Shown here piece after piece: positions 34,477-43,163 of a stretch of DNA of 64,000 nucleotides. Under the pieces are notes generated by a model. That model made no database searches and had not been told where the DNA came from. It saw nothing but the letters and a program-made list of their open reading frames with translations. Made by a program: the position numbers and the translations under genes. Source of the DNA: Microthyrium microscopicum. Taxonomy: Eukaryota > Ascomycota > Dothideomycetes > Microthyriales > Microthyriaceae. The number at the start of each line of letters is the position of its first letter. Positions within the stretch are counted from its first letter, which is position 1. The stretch lies in assembly GCA_010405405.1 (NCBI GenBank), contig MU004230.1, positions 889,744 through 953,743 of the forward strand, read 5' to 3'.

Positions 34477-35402
34477 ATGTCTTACAACAACGACGACCGA
34501 TACGATGACCGCCGCCAGGACGGCGGAAGTGGTGGTGGATATGGCGACGACCGTCGTCAACAGCAGGGAGGTTATGGCGATGACCGTCGTCAACAGGGAG
34601 GCAATGATGATGACCGCCGTCCCCAAGGAGGTTATGGCGATGAACGCCGTCAACAAGGAGGTTATGATGATGACAACCGCCAACAGGGAGGCGAGGAACG
34701 ACACCATAGCGGCGGTGGACATGGTGGCGGAAACCAACACTCCACTGGAACTTCATACGGCGATTTGGGTGCGTCCGGCGGAGGAAGACAGGACTATGAT
34801 GGTGCTGCAAGCACTGCAAGCAACTATGCTGGTGACTCTGGCGACCACAGCTTCTTTAGTAGCATCCTGGGCAATCTCACGGGTCAACAAAGCCAAATTG
34901 GCAAGCAAGACATGAGCACTGAAGATGAAGAGCACATGGTTCAGCAACATAAGAACTTCTTCGGCAACAGTGGAGGCAATGCGCAGGCCACCCCAAGTAA
35001 CATGGGCGTATGTATTCTCCGGTCTCAAGTAACAATGAGAAGTAGTACTTCAACTGACTTTGATTCTAAAGGCTGCTGCGGCTATGCAGGCGTTGAAGAA
35101 CTTCACTGGTGGAAATCCTCAAGCAGCACAAAGCCAATCTGGAAGTAGTCAAAATGATTTCATGGGCATGGCCATGGGCGAGGCTGCCAAATTATTTGAC
35201 CAGCAGAGCGCTCAGGGCAATACCGTAAGCTCCACAATTCTTCCCAGGCACTAAATGACACCGACTGAATATCTCAACTTAGGGGGGGGCTTCCAAAAAC
35301 GATGTCGTTCAGCAGGCTGGAGCCATGGCGCTCAAGATGTACATGAAGAGTCAAGGAGGCGGAGCTGGAGGGCTCATGTCGATTGCCAGCAAGTTCATGT
35401 AG
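34477..35402 (+). CDS. Beta-flanking protein (fungal Gly/Asp/Arg-rich repeat protein)
   Basis: Three exons: 34477-35007, 35072-35224 and 35283-35402; 267 aa, all junctions in phase 0. The last acceptor abuts a run of G (TTAG then seven G), the only choice keeping frame. Residues 1-75 are six imperfect repeats of a GGYGDDRRQQ-type decapeptide, the DNA counterpart of which is also repeated. A Gly/Ser linker follows and then conserved helical text: HSFFSSILGNLTG, EEHMVQQHKNFFG, AAAAMQALKNFTGG, MGMAMGEAAKLFDQQ and a final ALKMYMKSQ...GLMSIASKFM. The latter matches proteins annotated as beta-flanking protein in ascomycetes. No molecular role is known; the disordered charged repeat array suggests a stress-related or condensate-forming protein, which is inference. 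Confidence 0.85.
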
Positions 35403-35569
35403 AACATTCCTGAAAAGAGTTAGCACGATCGGGTTGTGCTATGCGTAGTTTCAGAGAAACAACGAAATGAGATTGTTACCCAGCTTCCGAATTGATGCGC
35501 GAGTTGCCTGGATCCCGTAGCATAGATCCAGGAGTCAAGACATGTTCTTCGAGGATTCGATATCCATGT

Positions 35570-36765
35570 TCAACCATCGATCCATGAGGCAGCACCCCAA
35601 AGACCAAGGCCACCAAATAGTGCTGCCGCCCCAATCATTTGTTTTGTCCACCCGTCTTCCATTCGCACCTCTGAAGCTCGATCTGTACCAAGCATAGGTG
35701 AGTGAGAAGGTGTTTTATGAGAGAGAATATCGGAATCGATGGGGTTGGTAGCGTTGTTTCGTTTTCGCGCCTTTTCAACTAGTCGTCCTAAGCGAACCAA
35801 GTCTTCTCTCCAAGCAGTTTCGTTCCACGTAGTATCAACCTCAACATTTTGTACGTTGCCGAAGAAATCCATGACAAGCTTGTTCCTCGCGTTTTGTTCT
35901 TCGCCTGGGAATAAATCATATCGAAAGCCAGGATGTGAGTGAATCTTGTCAAAGTCATAACTGTCGAAAAGATCTCCCAGAGTAAGCTTGCTGAACTGAT
36001 CCTTGACCTGAGTCTCTAGAAAGTCTAGGTTGAAGTATGTGTATCGATCAATGACAGCAACGCCAACGTCATTGTCGGCATGATGCGAGTAGGAAGATTC
36101 GTCGAGGGCACTGGAACCAGTGGCAATAATATTTGGACTGTAGAACTTGGAGTACATGGTGTTTGCTTGGCATGTATCGATCATAAACAACAACTCGTGA
36201 TATCTGTTTCGCTGTTAGTACAAAACCATAAACTTGTGGGTCATGGATCGAACCTCTTCTTCTCCCACATTTGAGCAAAGGCATCTGCTAGATCAAATGC
36301 GCTGATCTCTTCGGCATCTTGAAACTTGAGAAACTCGTTTCCTCCGTGCCCAGTCATGTACACCAGAATGTTACTTCGGTCGTCCGTTAACAATCTTTTA
36401 CTCCTAGGCATATCTTCTCCAACACGATCCGTCAGGAGTCGAATGAAATTCTCTACGGTAACTTCATATCCTCTGTAGTCAACTTCAATGTTGTCTCCGT
36501 AAAGATCAAGTGCGCGATCCGCATTGTTGTAGACTGTTCCGGGGAAAGCATTGCGGGGATTGCAAGCCATATCGTCCGGGAGCATGAGAATGATTTGTGA
36601 GTCTGGGATACCAAGTCGCTTCACGGTGCGGTATAAGGAGAGTACATTTGCCAAGTGGCGGTAGTTGAACCAGAAACGCGAAGTTGACACCAGAACGGCC
36701 CAGTTGGAAGTATGCTCGGCCAAAGCAGTAGCCGCTAAAAGCAGCCCAAGAAGAAAGACGCGCAT
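35570..36765 (-). CDS. GPI8: GPI-anchor transamidase catalytic subunit (PIG-K/Gpi8)
   Basis: Two exons on the minus strand: 36765-36254 and 36203-35570; 381 aa. The exon 1 donor is GTTCGA, weak but the only one keeping the [16 protein letters not shown] block. Signal peptide [17 protein letters not shown]13 peptidase catalytic residues are present: His140 in [12 protein letters not shown] and Cys182 in MIDTCQA. Also conserved: [18 protein letters not shown], and [10 protein letters not shown]. The C terminus has one membrane segment ([19 protein letters not shown]). The enzyme acts in the ER lumen with Gaa1, Gpi16, Gpi17 and Gab1 to swap a C-terminal signal for a GPI anchor. Divergent from RPF2 across 253 bp. 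Confidence 0.96.
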
Positions 36766-37018
36766 TGCTAAGGAAAGACGTATGATGGGAAGGAGGGCTG
36801 AAACTTAAGTCGACGTTGACAATGGAATTGAAGCCATCAAGCTATGGAGAGATCGTGAGATTCTGACAAATCAAGCTAGTCTAAGCAGCCCCTAAAGTAC
36901 CCTTGCTTTCAGCCCCTCACGCTTTGACCATGACATTTTTACCTCCGCCAAGAGTTCGACGTCTAGAATTTTTGACTTTCTCACCACATCCTCCTGACAA
37001 CTTGTTACCTATGTGACA
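36766..37018. promoter_or_regulatory. Compact divergent GPI8/RPF2 promoter with two CCCCT boxes
   Basis: Only 253 bp separate the start codons. Two AGCCCCT elements (about 36889-36895 and 36911-36917), which match the stress-response STRE core AGGGG in reverse, lie in its middle. Function inferred from motif only. Confidence 0.35.
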
Positions 37019-38030
37019 ATGTTGACACAAAAAGTGTAAGCTTATCTGGCTCTGGGTTTTGTAGATGTCCTGCTAATGTATTCCCAGAGTTCCGCGCAAT
37101 GCGCGCTCAAAGCGAGCCCTCGAGAAGCGAGAACCACACATCGTCGAGAATCCTAAAAACACATTGATTCTTCGTGGAGAGAAATGTAGCAAGATAGTAC
37201 AATTGGCCTTGACTGATATCAACACCCTCAAAGAGCCATACACAGTCAAGTTCAGCAAGAAGAACAACGTACGACCCTTTGAAGATCCTTCATCACTTGA
37301 ATTCTTTTCCGAGAAAAACGACGTTGCTCTCCTCCTCTTTGGACATCACTCCAAGAAGAGACCACACTGCCTGGTAGCTGTGCGCTGCTTCGAACATAAG
37401 ATCTTGGATATGCTGGAGCTCTATATCGATCCCGAAACCTTTCGTACCATCAGCCAGTTCAAGACACAGAAGCCTACGGTTGGACTCAAGCCAATGCTGG
37501 CATTCTCAGGGACCCTATTCGATAGTCCAACCCCCAACGCGTATACAATGGCCAAAAACCTTTTTACCGATATGTTTCGCGCCAACGATGTGCCAAGCAT
37601 AGATGTTGAAGCGCTTCAATTCATGATTCACTTTGTTGCTGCCGAAGAACAGGACGGACAACCACCACCAGCCATCCAGATGAGAGTTTATCGCATCATC
37701 ACAAAGAAGAGTGGACATAAACTTCCCAGAGTTGAAGTTGAAGAAATAGGGCCTCGCATAGATTTCAGAATCGGAAGAGTGAAGGAGGCGGACGACTCAG
37801 TGATGCGAGAAGCTCTTAAAAAGCCAAAGCAACTTCAACCAAAGACCAAAAAGAACGTTACTACAGATGATATGGGCGACAAGATCGGTCGTATACACGT
37901 TGGGAAGCAAGATCTATCCACTATGCAGACAAGAAAGATCAAGGGTCTCAAACGACATCTTGATGTTCCGGATAATGACGATGAGATGGATCTTGACGAA
38001 GCTTCTGCGAAAGTACCACGACTTGAATGA
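37019..38030 (+). CDS. RPF2: Ribosome production factor 2 (Brix-domain), 60S biogenesis
   Basis: Two exons: 37019-37035 (17 nt) and 37088-38030; 319 aa. The junction produces MLTQKVVPRNARSKRALEKRE, as in Rpf2. Brix-domain text is continuous: FSKKNNVRPFED, SLEFFSEKNDVALL, LGLKP-type block TVGLKPMLAFSGTLFD, the LPRVEVEEIGPRIDFRIGR core, and the signature KKPKQLQPKTKKN followed by MGDKIGRIHVGKQDL and KIKGLKR. The C terminus is acidic and then basic. Rpf2 binds Rrs1 and brings the 5S RNP (5S rRNA, uL5, uL18) into pre-60S particles in the nucleolus. Confidence 0.97.
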
Positions 38031-38670
38031 TCCATTATGCACGGCGTTTAGGGGCATCGTATCAAAGGAATATTCCCATTGTTCCGGTCACTGGAGTTTT
38101 GAAGCTTGGACTCAGGTCGCTCCATGGCTAGCTTCCCTCACCAAAAATGTTCACTAGTAAGTAGTCAAATAAACGGATTCCAAGACACGATAGAAAAGCA
38201 TGACACTGGAGGTTGGCAAGAGGCAGTTTATCGTTATTCTCGTCTTTTCAAGGTTATGCCTTCTAACTCCATGGCCCCTATCGAATATGCTGGCCAATAT
38301 GCAAGGCCATAGAACCTTACAGTACGGTATGCTTGGGACGCAAGATACGCACTACAGCCGGACCTTTGGATCGTACTCTCAACAAAGTTTTCACCTCAAA
38401 AGTCACAACATGTACCTCACTGTGCGAATGGCTCCATCTCGATATCACTGCCAAGATCTGCCTCAGAGAATGTTTACTGTCTTCATCTGCAACAGTGATC
38501 TCTGTTTGTGACCATTAGTCTGTTCTAAGTGACAGCACAATCGTCTTATATAACACGCTCCAAGGTCTTGATCCAGCCTTCTCAACACTCCCGTCAACAC
38601 AAAGCACTTCAAGCCACCCCCAAACTGATTTACGTTTATTGTTCCTCGAATAGGCAAACTCACCATCGAA
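38031..38670. other. Intergenic region before the acyltransferase
   Basis: No supported gene. A short GC-neutral stretch with a TATATAACACGC segment near 38548-38560, about 110 bp upstream of the ATG, could be a TATA box. Confidence 0.35.
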
Positions 38671-40395
38671 ATGGCTGATTCCCAGCATATTTCTACCGCG
38701 CCTGAGCTTGAACCAGGAAATTATGTCACATTTCAGCTTTCCGTCATTGACCAAACAATAATACGACAGTATAGTCGTTGTGTGGCCTGTATTCCGCTAT
38801 CGCGCGCTCCTCTGCGTAAAGGAGATACCGTCAGGGAGCTTACATGGCCTGAATTAGAGCAAGTAGCGGCAGTTGTGGTTAACAAGTTCAAAGTCGCCCT
38901 AGTCAAGACCTTCGAGCGCTATCCCGAGCTTGCGGGCCATATCACCTTGGACGACAAGGTAAAGACTGGAAAAAACGCACAACTTCGGCTTCCCATAGAC
39001 AAGGACGGACGAGCGGTGATCGATCTTGATCAACACATCTCACAGAGATTTCATCCCGAGTTCATCCCTTACAATGTCCAAGCCGACTTGGGTATGCCAA
39101 ACAAAATCCTCAAAGAATCCGAACTTAGCAGCATTCTACAGAAGTCCGATTTGAGCAGCGATAAGCCTACTCTGGTCATCAAAATGGAATTGAACTTCAT
39201 ATTTGGAGCCGTTCTGGCAGTCCTTAGTCTTCATCACGTTGTTGTTGATGGCACGGGCATCGGCTTGGTGGTTAGACACTTTGCAGATGCGTTCCGAAGC
39301 ACTAATGGCATTAGTGCCACAGACGCTCTGAAAGACGTCGTTGGCACATTCCTTTACACTCGCAACATCCGAACCACAGCTGCTGCCGCCTCAAAGCAGT
39401 TTAAGAAAACTGTGAGAAACCTCAGAAATCCGAGAGAGAATGACGATCTCGACTTCTTGCTGAATAGAGCCCGAAACATCATGCCCCTGGAATTCAGACT
39501 CAAGGAGCATAACGCTCTTCGGGAGAAAGTCAATAGCAGCGCTGCCTCTTGGGCTATCGAGCCAGTTTGCCCTGAATTTGCTACCGCAGAACAGCTGTCA
39601 CGATTCTCCCTGACACAAGCTCGACGCACTCCCATGCCCATCACTGCTTTGATACTTGTCCTGAGCAAAGCAAGTGTAACAGCCGTCCAAGCCTCCCTTC
39701 AGCGAGAGGCTACCGAGTTGGGCATGCGTACGGCTTTCTCTACTTTCGACGTCCTCTGTGCCATAATCTGGGCAGCAGTCACTAAAGCTCGCCATTCCTT
39801 GGAAGCGAACGATGAATACCTCAAATCACTAGGGTTCAGTTCTGAGATAATTGAGGAAACGAAGAAGACAACCAAATTGGGCATCCCCATCGACATCCGC
39901 AAGCGAATAGGTCTGGATCCATTCTATATTGGCAACGCAGCTCTGTACACTTTGGCCGAGTTGCGTCAATCAACAGTGATCAAGCCCGAAAATCTATTGA
40001 CAGTTGCTCACGCCATTCGCCAAGCAAACAACGACTTTGACGAAACTGCAGTTCGAGCACGAATTCGTTACCTTCTCAATGCCAAAACCACAGTTAAACC
40101 AAGCGTTGACAGTGAGGGCAATGATATGTGGATCACAAGCTGGGCTGGACTAGGCCGTATGTTAGACTTTGGGCGGCTGAAAGCGCCAGAGCTAAAATTC
40201 GAGGTGGAAATGGGACATCCCAAGTTCTTCCGTAAGCTATGGGGCGCGTTTACGGATGGATCAGCAGTAGTATTGCCTCAAGACGTCACAATCGAAGACG
40301 CTCCTTTCGAGGTGTTCTTGCAGCTTCGGGAAGACGTGATGGAAGCCCTGAAGGTGGATCAGGAACTTGCCAAGTATGTAATCAAATGGTCATAA
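38671..40395 (+). CDS. BAHD-like acyltransferase (PF02458 transferase family)
   Basis: Intronless, 574 aa, start ATG at 38671. The catalytic HHxxxDG motif is intact (HHVVVDG at about 188-194, followed by TGIG). The second family motif, DFGWG in plants, is represented by DFGRL (GRMLDFGRLKAPE), so it is altered, as is common in fungal members. TFDVLCAIIWAAVTKAR and the N-terminal text on two beta strands (IRQYSRCVACIP) fit fungal trichothecene 3-O-acetyltransferase-like proteins. Such enzymes move an acyl group from a CoA thioester to a hydroxyl or amine of a secondary metabolite in the cytosol. Length exceeds the usual 450-500 aa. It neighbours an SDR and a beta-lactamase-fold hydrolase, so a small biosynthetic or detoxifying group is possible. 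Confidence 0.85.
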   Translation: MADSQHISTAPELEPGNYVTFQLSVIDQTIIRQYSRCVACIPLSRAPLRKGDTVRELTWPELEQVAAVVVNKFKVALVKTFERYPELAGHITLDDKVKTGKNAQLRLPIDKDGRAVIDLDQHISQRFHPEFIPYNVQADLGMPNKILKESELSSILQKSDLSSDKPTLVIKMELNFIFGAVLAVLSLHHVVVDGTGIGLVVRHFADAFRSTNGISATDALKDVVGTFLYTRNIRTTAAAASKQFKKTVRNLRNPRENDDLDFLLNRARNIMPLEFRLKEHNALREKVNSSAASWAIEPVCPEFATAEQLSRFSLTQARRTPMPITALILVLSKASVTAVQASLQREATELGMRTAFSTFDVLCAIIWAAVTKARHSLEANDEYLKSLGFSSEIIEETKKTTKLGIPIDIRKRIGLDPFYIGNAALYTLAELRQSTVIKPENLLTVAHAIRQANNDFDETAVRARIRYLLNAKTTVKPSVDSEGNDMWITSWAGLGRMLDFGRLKAPELKFEVEMGHPKFFRKLWGAFTDGSAVVLPQDVTIEDAPFEVFLQLREDVMEALKVDQELAKYVIKWS

Positions 40396-40676
40396 CTGCC
40401 AGCTTGTGGAATGGTCGAATACTCTACAATGGTCATGTAATTGTGCTTGTTGCAACATATCAAACATGGTTAGCAGTCTAGACAAGATCAGCCGGCTACT
40501 TCAAACCCGAATTTCGATAAGCGATTGATTGCCAAACCAACTCATGTACCAGCATTGCTGATCAGTTTTCGTAAGAAATAAGGTAAGGCATTGTCATCCA
40601 GGCTCATTAGCCCTTATTCGTATTCTCTTTTACATACCACACAATGGTACAGAGGAGCTTATCTCACGGTCTGATA

Positions 40677-41486
40677 TTACCACTCGTACAGCCCATCTTT
40701 ATGTACAAATTTGCCAGCATCGGCATCTCTTTTCCCTTCTGCAATACTGAGGATTGTTTGCCCACTAACAGTTGGATCTTGTGCATGCCCGCCTGCGGAG
40801 ACCTTGTCTTCTGTTTTACCTCTCAAGTTACTCCTAACCAACCCAGGACACATGATGAAAACCTTTACGCCTTTGTCTTTCAACTCCTTGTACTCTTGGA
40901 TTGCCCACATGTTCAGCGCAGTTTTACTTAATCGATAGACAGTATACCCCGAATTGTATCGCAGGCTACTTGGATCTGCAGTTTGACTGATAGAGCCAAG
41001 GCCACTTGAGACATATATAGAGTAAGCGTTGCTTGACTTGAACAACAGATGTCGGAATGCAAGCGATACAATAGCTGGACCAGTGATGTTGGTGGTAAGT
41101 ACAGCGTCTAGGCGCTTCTTGAACTCCGGGACTTCAGTGAGAGTGGTGTCACTAATGCCAGCATTGTTGATAAGCACATCCAGTCGTCCAAACTGCTTTT
41201 CGACCTCTGAAGCCGCTGTATCCACAGACTCTTGTGAGGTCACATCAAGTAGAAGTGTTGTGAGGTTTCCTTTGACTCCTGAAGCCTTGATTTCCGATAC
41301 GGCTGTCTCACAGTTCTTGAGATTTCGACCCGCGACAATGATATGATAGTCAGATGACGATGAAGCGAAGACTTTGGCAGTTGCGCAGCCTATGCCTGAG
41401 TTGGCTCCTTCGGAACTGTTAGTACTCGGATATACCTTATGGTTTATGAGCGACATGCCTGTGATTAAGACAATAGTGGGAGACAT
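40677..41486 (-). CDS. Short-chain dehydrogenase/reductase with a GC-AG intron
   Basis: Two exons on the minus strand: 41486-41459 (28 nt) and 41407-40677; 252 aa. If read without splicing the frame stays open, but a 17-residue insert would break the nucleotide-binding motif. Removing 41458-41408 restores LITGANSGIG. This intron starts GC (ACAG|GCATGT) and ends GAAG with a TACTAAC branch site. SDR motifs: TGANSGIG, LLLDVTS, NNAGISD, and catalytic YRLSK after SSGLGS. The AGRN segment after the second beta strand favours NADP. Substrate unknown. The start MSPTIVLITG puts the fold right at the N terminus, so it is cytosolic. Confidence 0.9.
   Translation of the reverse strand: MSPTIVLITGMSLINHKVYPSTNSSEGANSGIGCATAKVFASSSSDYHIIVAGRNLKNCETAVSEIKASGVKGNLTTLLLDVTSQESVDTAASEVEKQFGRLDVLINNAGISDTTLTEVPEFKKRLDAVLTTNITGPAIVSLAFRHLLFKSSNAYSIYVSSGLGSISQTADPSSLRYNSGYTVYRLSKTALNMWAIQEYKELKDKGVKVFIMCPGLVRSNLRGKTEDKVSAGGHAQDPTVSGQTILSIAEGKRDADAGKFVHKDGLYEW
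41408..41458 (-). other. GC-AG intron inside the SDR gene, 51 nt
   Basis: Non-canonical donor GCATGT preceded by exonic ACAG; branch site TACTAAC; acceptor CCGAAG. Its length is a multiple of three and contains no stop, so retention would still give a full-length protein with a disrupted cofactor loop. Confidence 0.75.
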
Positions 41487-41990
41487 GACTGTTGTGAAGT
41501 TTCGACTTTGCTGAAAGGTTGAGAAGTTGAATTTGGGTTTTCATCTTTGCCAGTCCTTTATATGATCACCCTGTATGCTACGTATGCACGAAAATCCTTG
41601 TCATTATGCTACGCTCAGCCTATACGAATCCACAATTGTCTTGAGATCAACGGATATACTGCTCAAAAAAGCGCAGTAAACTCCGGACGTTTCTTCGATT
41701 TGCACTAAGGTCCGGATTTACTTCAGTCGTGGCCCGGAGTTGTTCATGGTGACTGCCCCTAGGTATCTCCAGAGTTCTCATCATCAAAACAGTAAAGTTC
41801 TGGATGGATATCTCCGAGTTGCTACCTCAACTGGTGAGGCACTCATGAGTCTGTACTAAGCATGCTCATCATTTTAAGCTTCCCTCATACCATTCGTGCA
41901 TGTCAACTATCATGAGTGTGTCCTTTGTACATTGATTCAAACATTGCGTTAATACCCAGCCTTGACAGCCTGTCTACCTTGGCCTCCCCT
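41487..41990. other. Intergenic region between the SDR and hydrolase genes
   Basis: Upstream region of the SDR and downstream of the beta-lactamase-fold hydrolase. No gene seen. Confidence 0.4.
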
Positions 41991-43163
41991 TTACCGTTCC
42001 ATTGCTTGATATGCCAGCTTTGCTGATAACTCCCGTACCTCTGGCGCACCATCAGGCTTTGTCCCATCAACCAACTGGATGAAGCCAATGACTATCATTT
42101 GATTCAAAGGATCAATCCAGAACCAAGTCCCAAAGAATCCTCCCCAATAGAAGCTTTGCACTCCCTGGCTAGTTTTTGCTGCTTGCGCATCCTCAATAAC
42201 CGCAAAATCCATACCAAAGCCTAGCCCTCGAGTGTGTGGAGAGTATAAAGTGACATTAACGCCAGGCTCCAACACACTTTTATGCATCAACTCCACTGTA
42301 CTGGTCTTCAGATATCTTTGGCCATCCATCTCCCCACCATTGAGAAGCATTTGACAGAATCGCCAATAGTCCTCGATCTTGGAAACGAGTCCACCACCAC
42401 CTGATAAGAATCTGGGCTTTTTGGTGTTGAGAACATTGGAATCTCCCGAAGCCATGAGTTTGCGACTGTCGTCATATTTATGTATACGGGAGACGCGTGA
42501 TCGTTTGGATTCATCAATCCAGAACCCAGTATCTGTCATCTTCAATGGACCAAACAGACGCTGTTGTAGAAACTCATCGAGCCCTTGTCCGGACAGTTTC
42601 TCGACGAGATAGCCTTGAATGTCAACCGATGGGCCATATCGCCAATCTTTTCCTGGTTGAAAGGCCAAAGGCTCTTTGGAAAGCTTATTGATCATACTTT
42701 GGAGATCTCCATCTCGCAAATTTAGATCAGAGTAGGCCGAAGACCGATCAAAACCAGCTGTGTGGCTCATCAACTGCTTCATGTTCATAGGAGAGTCTTG
42801 TGGAACAAGGACACCCTCTTGTTTGACTTGGAGGCCATCAAATTCTGGAATGTGTTTGGCAATTGGGTCTTCCATGGCCCATTTACCCTCTTCCCAAAGT
42901 ATCATCATCGCTACACCAGCAACCGGCTTCGTCATTGAAGCAATCCGATAAATGCTGTCAATTTGGGCTGGTACGTCAGGCTGTGAGACGTCCAGCACTC
43001 CATAGGCTTCATGATTCACGATATGGCCATTTCGAGATATGAGAGTGACAACACTGGGCAGTTTTCCATCGTCCACGAGTTTGCGGAACTCTGTTTTGAA
43101 CGTATCCAGTCCTTGTGAGCTAAAGCCTTGATTTGAAGCCATGTCCAAAGTAGTGTATATCAT
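41991..43163 (-). CDS. Serine beta-lactamase-fold hydrolase/transesterase (LovD/EstB-like)
   Basis: Intronless, 390 aa from ATG at 43163; a second in-frame ATG at 43142 (MASNQGF) is equally plausible. The class C beta-lactamase core is complete: SxxK motif SMTK at residues 76-79, conserved HTAGF, the YxN-type motif as YGPS, and an HTRGLGFG block near the third motif position. GYLVEKLSGQ and DTGFWID fit fungal esterases, lovastatin-type acyltransferases and D-aminopeptidase relatives. No signal peptide, so intracellular. It could deacylate or acylate the product of the neighbouring acyltransferase; this is inference from position only. Divergence within the family means substrate cannot be assigned. 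Confidence 0.88.
   Translation of the reverse strand: MIYTTLDMASNQGFSSQGLDTFKTEFRKLVDDGKLPSVVTLISRNGHIVNHEAYGVLDVSQPDVPAQIDSIYRIASMTKPVAGVAMMILWEEGKWAMEDPIAKHIPEFDGLQVKQEGVLVPQDSPMNMKQLMSHTAGFDRSSAYSDLNLRDGDLQSMINKLSKEPLAFQPGKDWRYGPSVDIQGYLVEKLSGQGLDEFLQQRLFGPLKMTDTGFWIDESKRSRVSRIHKYDDSRKLMASGDSNVLNTKKPRFLSGGGGLVSKIEDYWRFCQMLLNGGEMDGQRYLKTSTVELMHKSVLEPGVNVTLYSPHTRGLGFGMDFAVIEDAQAAKTSQGVQSFYWGGFFGTWFWIDPLNQMIVIGFIQLVDGTKPDGAPEVRELSAKLAYQAMER

Noticed and set aside
34427-35028. Repetitive frames on the other frames and strand of the beta-flanking gene
   Set aside because: They arise because the DNA repeat is a multiple of three; only the plus frame joins conserved exons.
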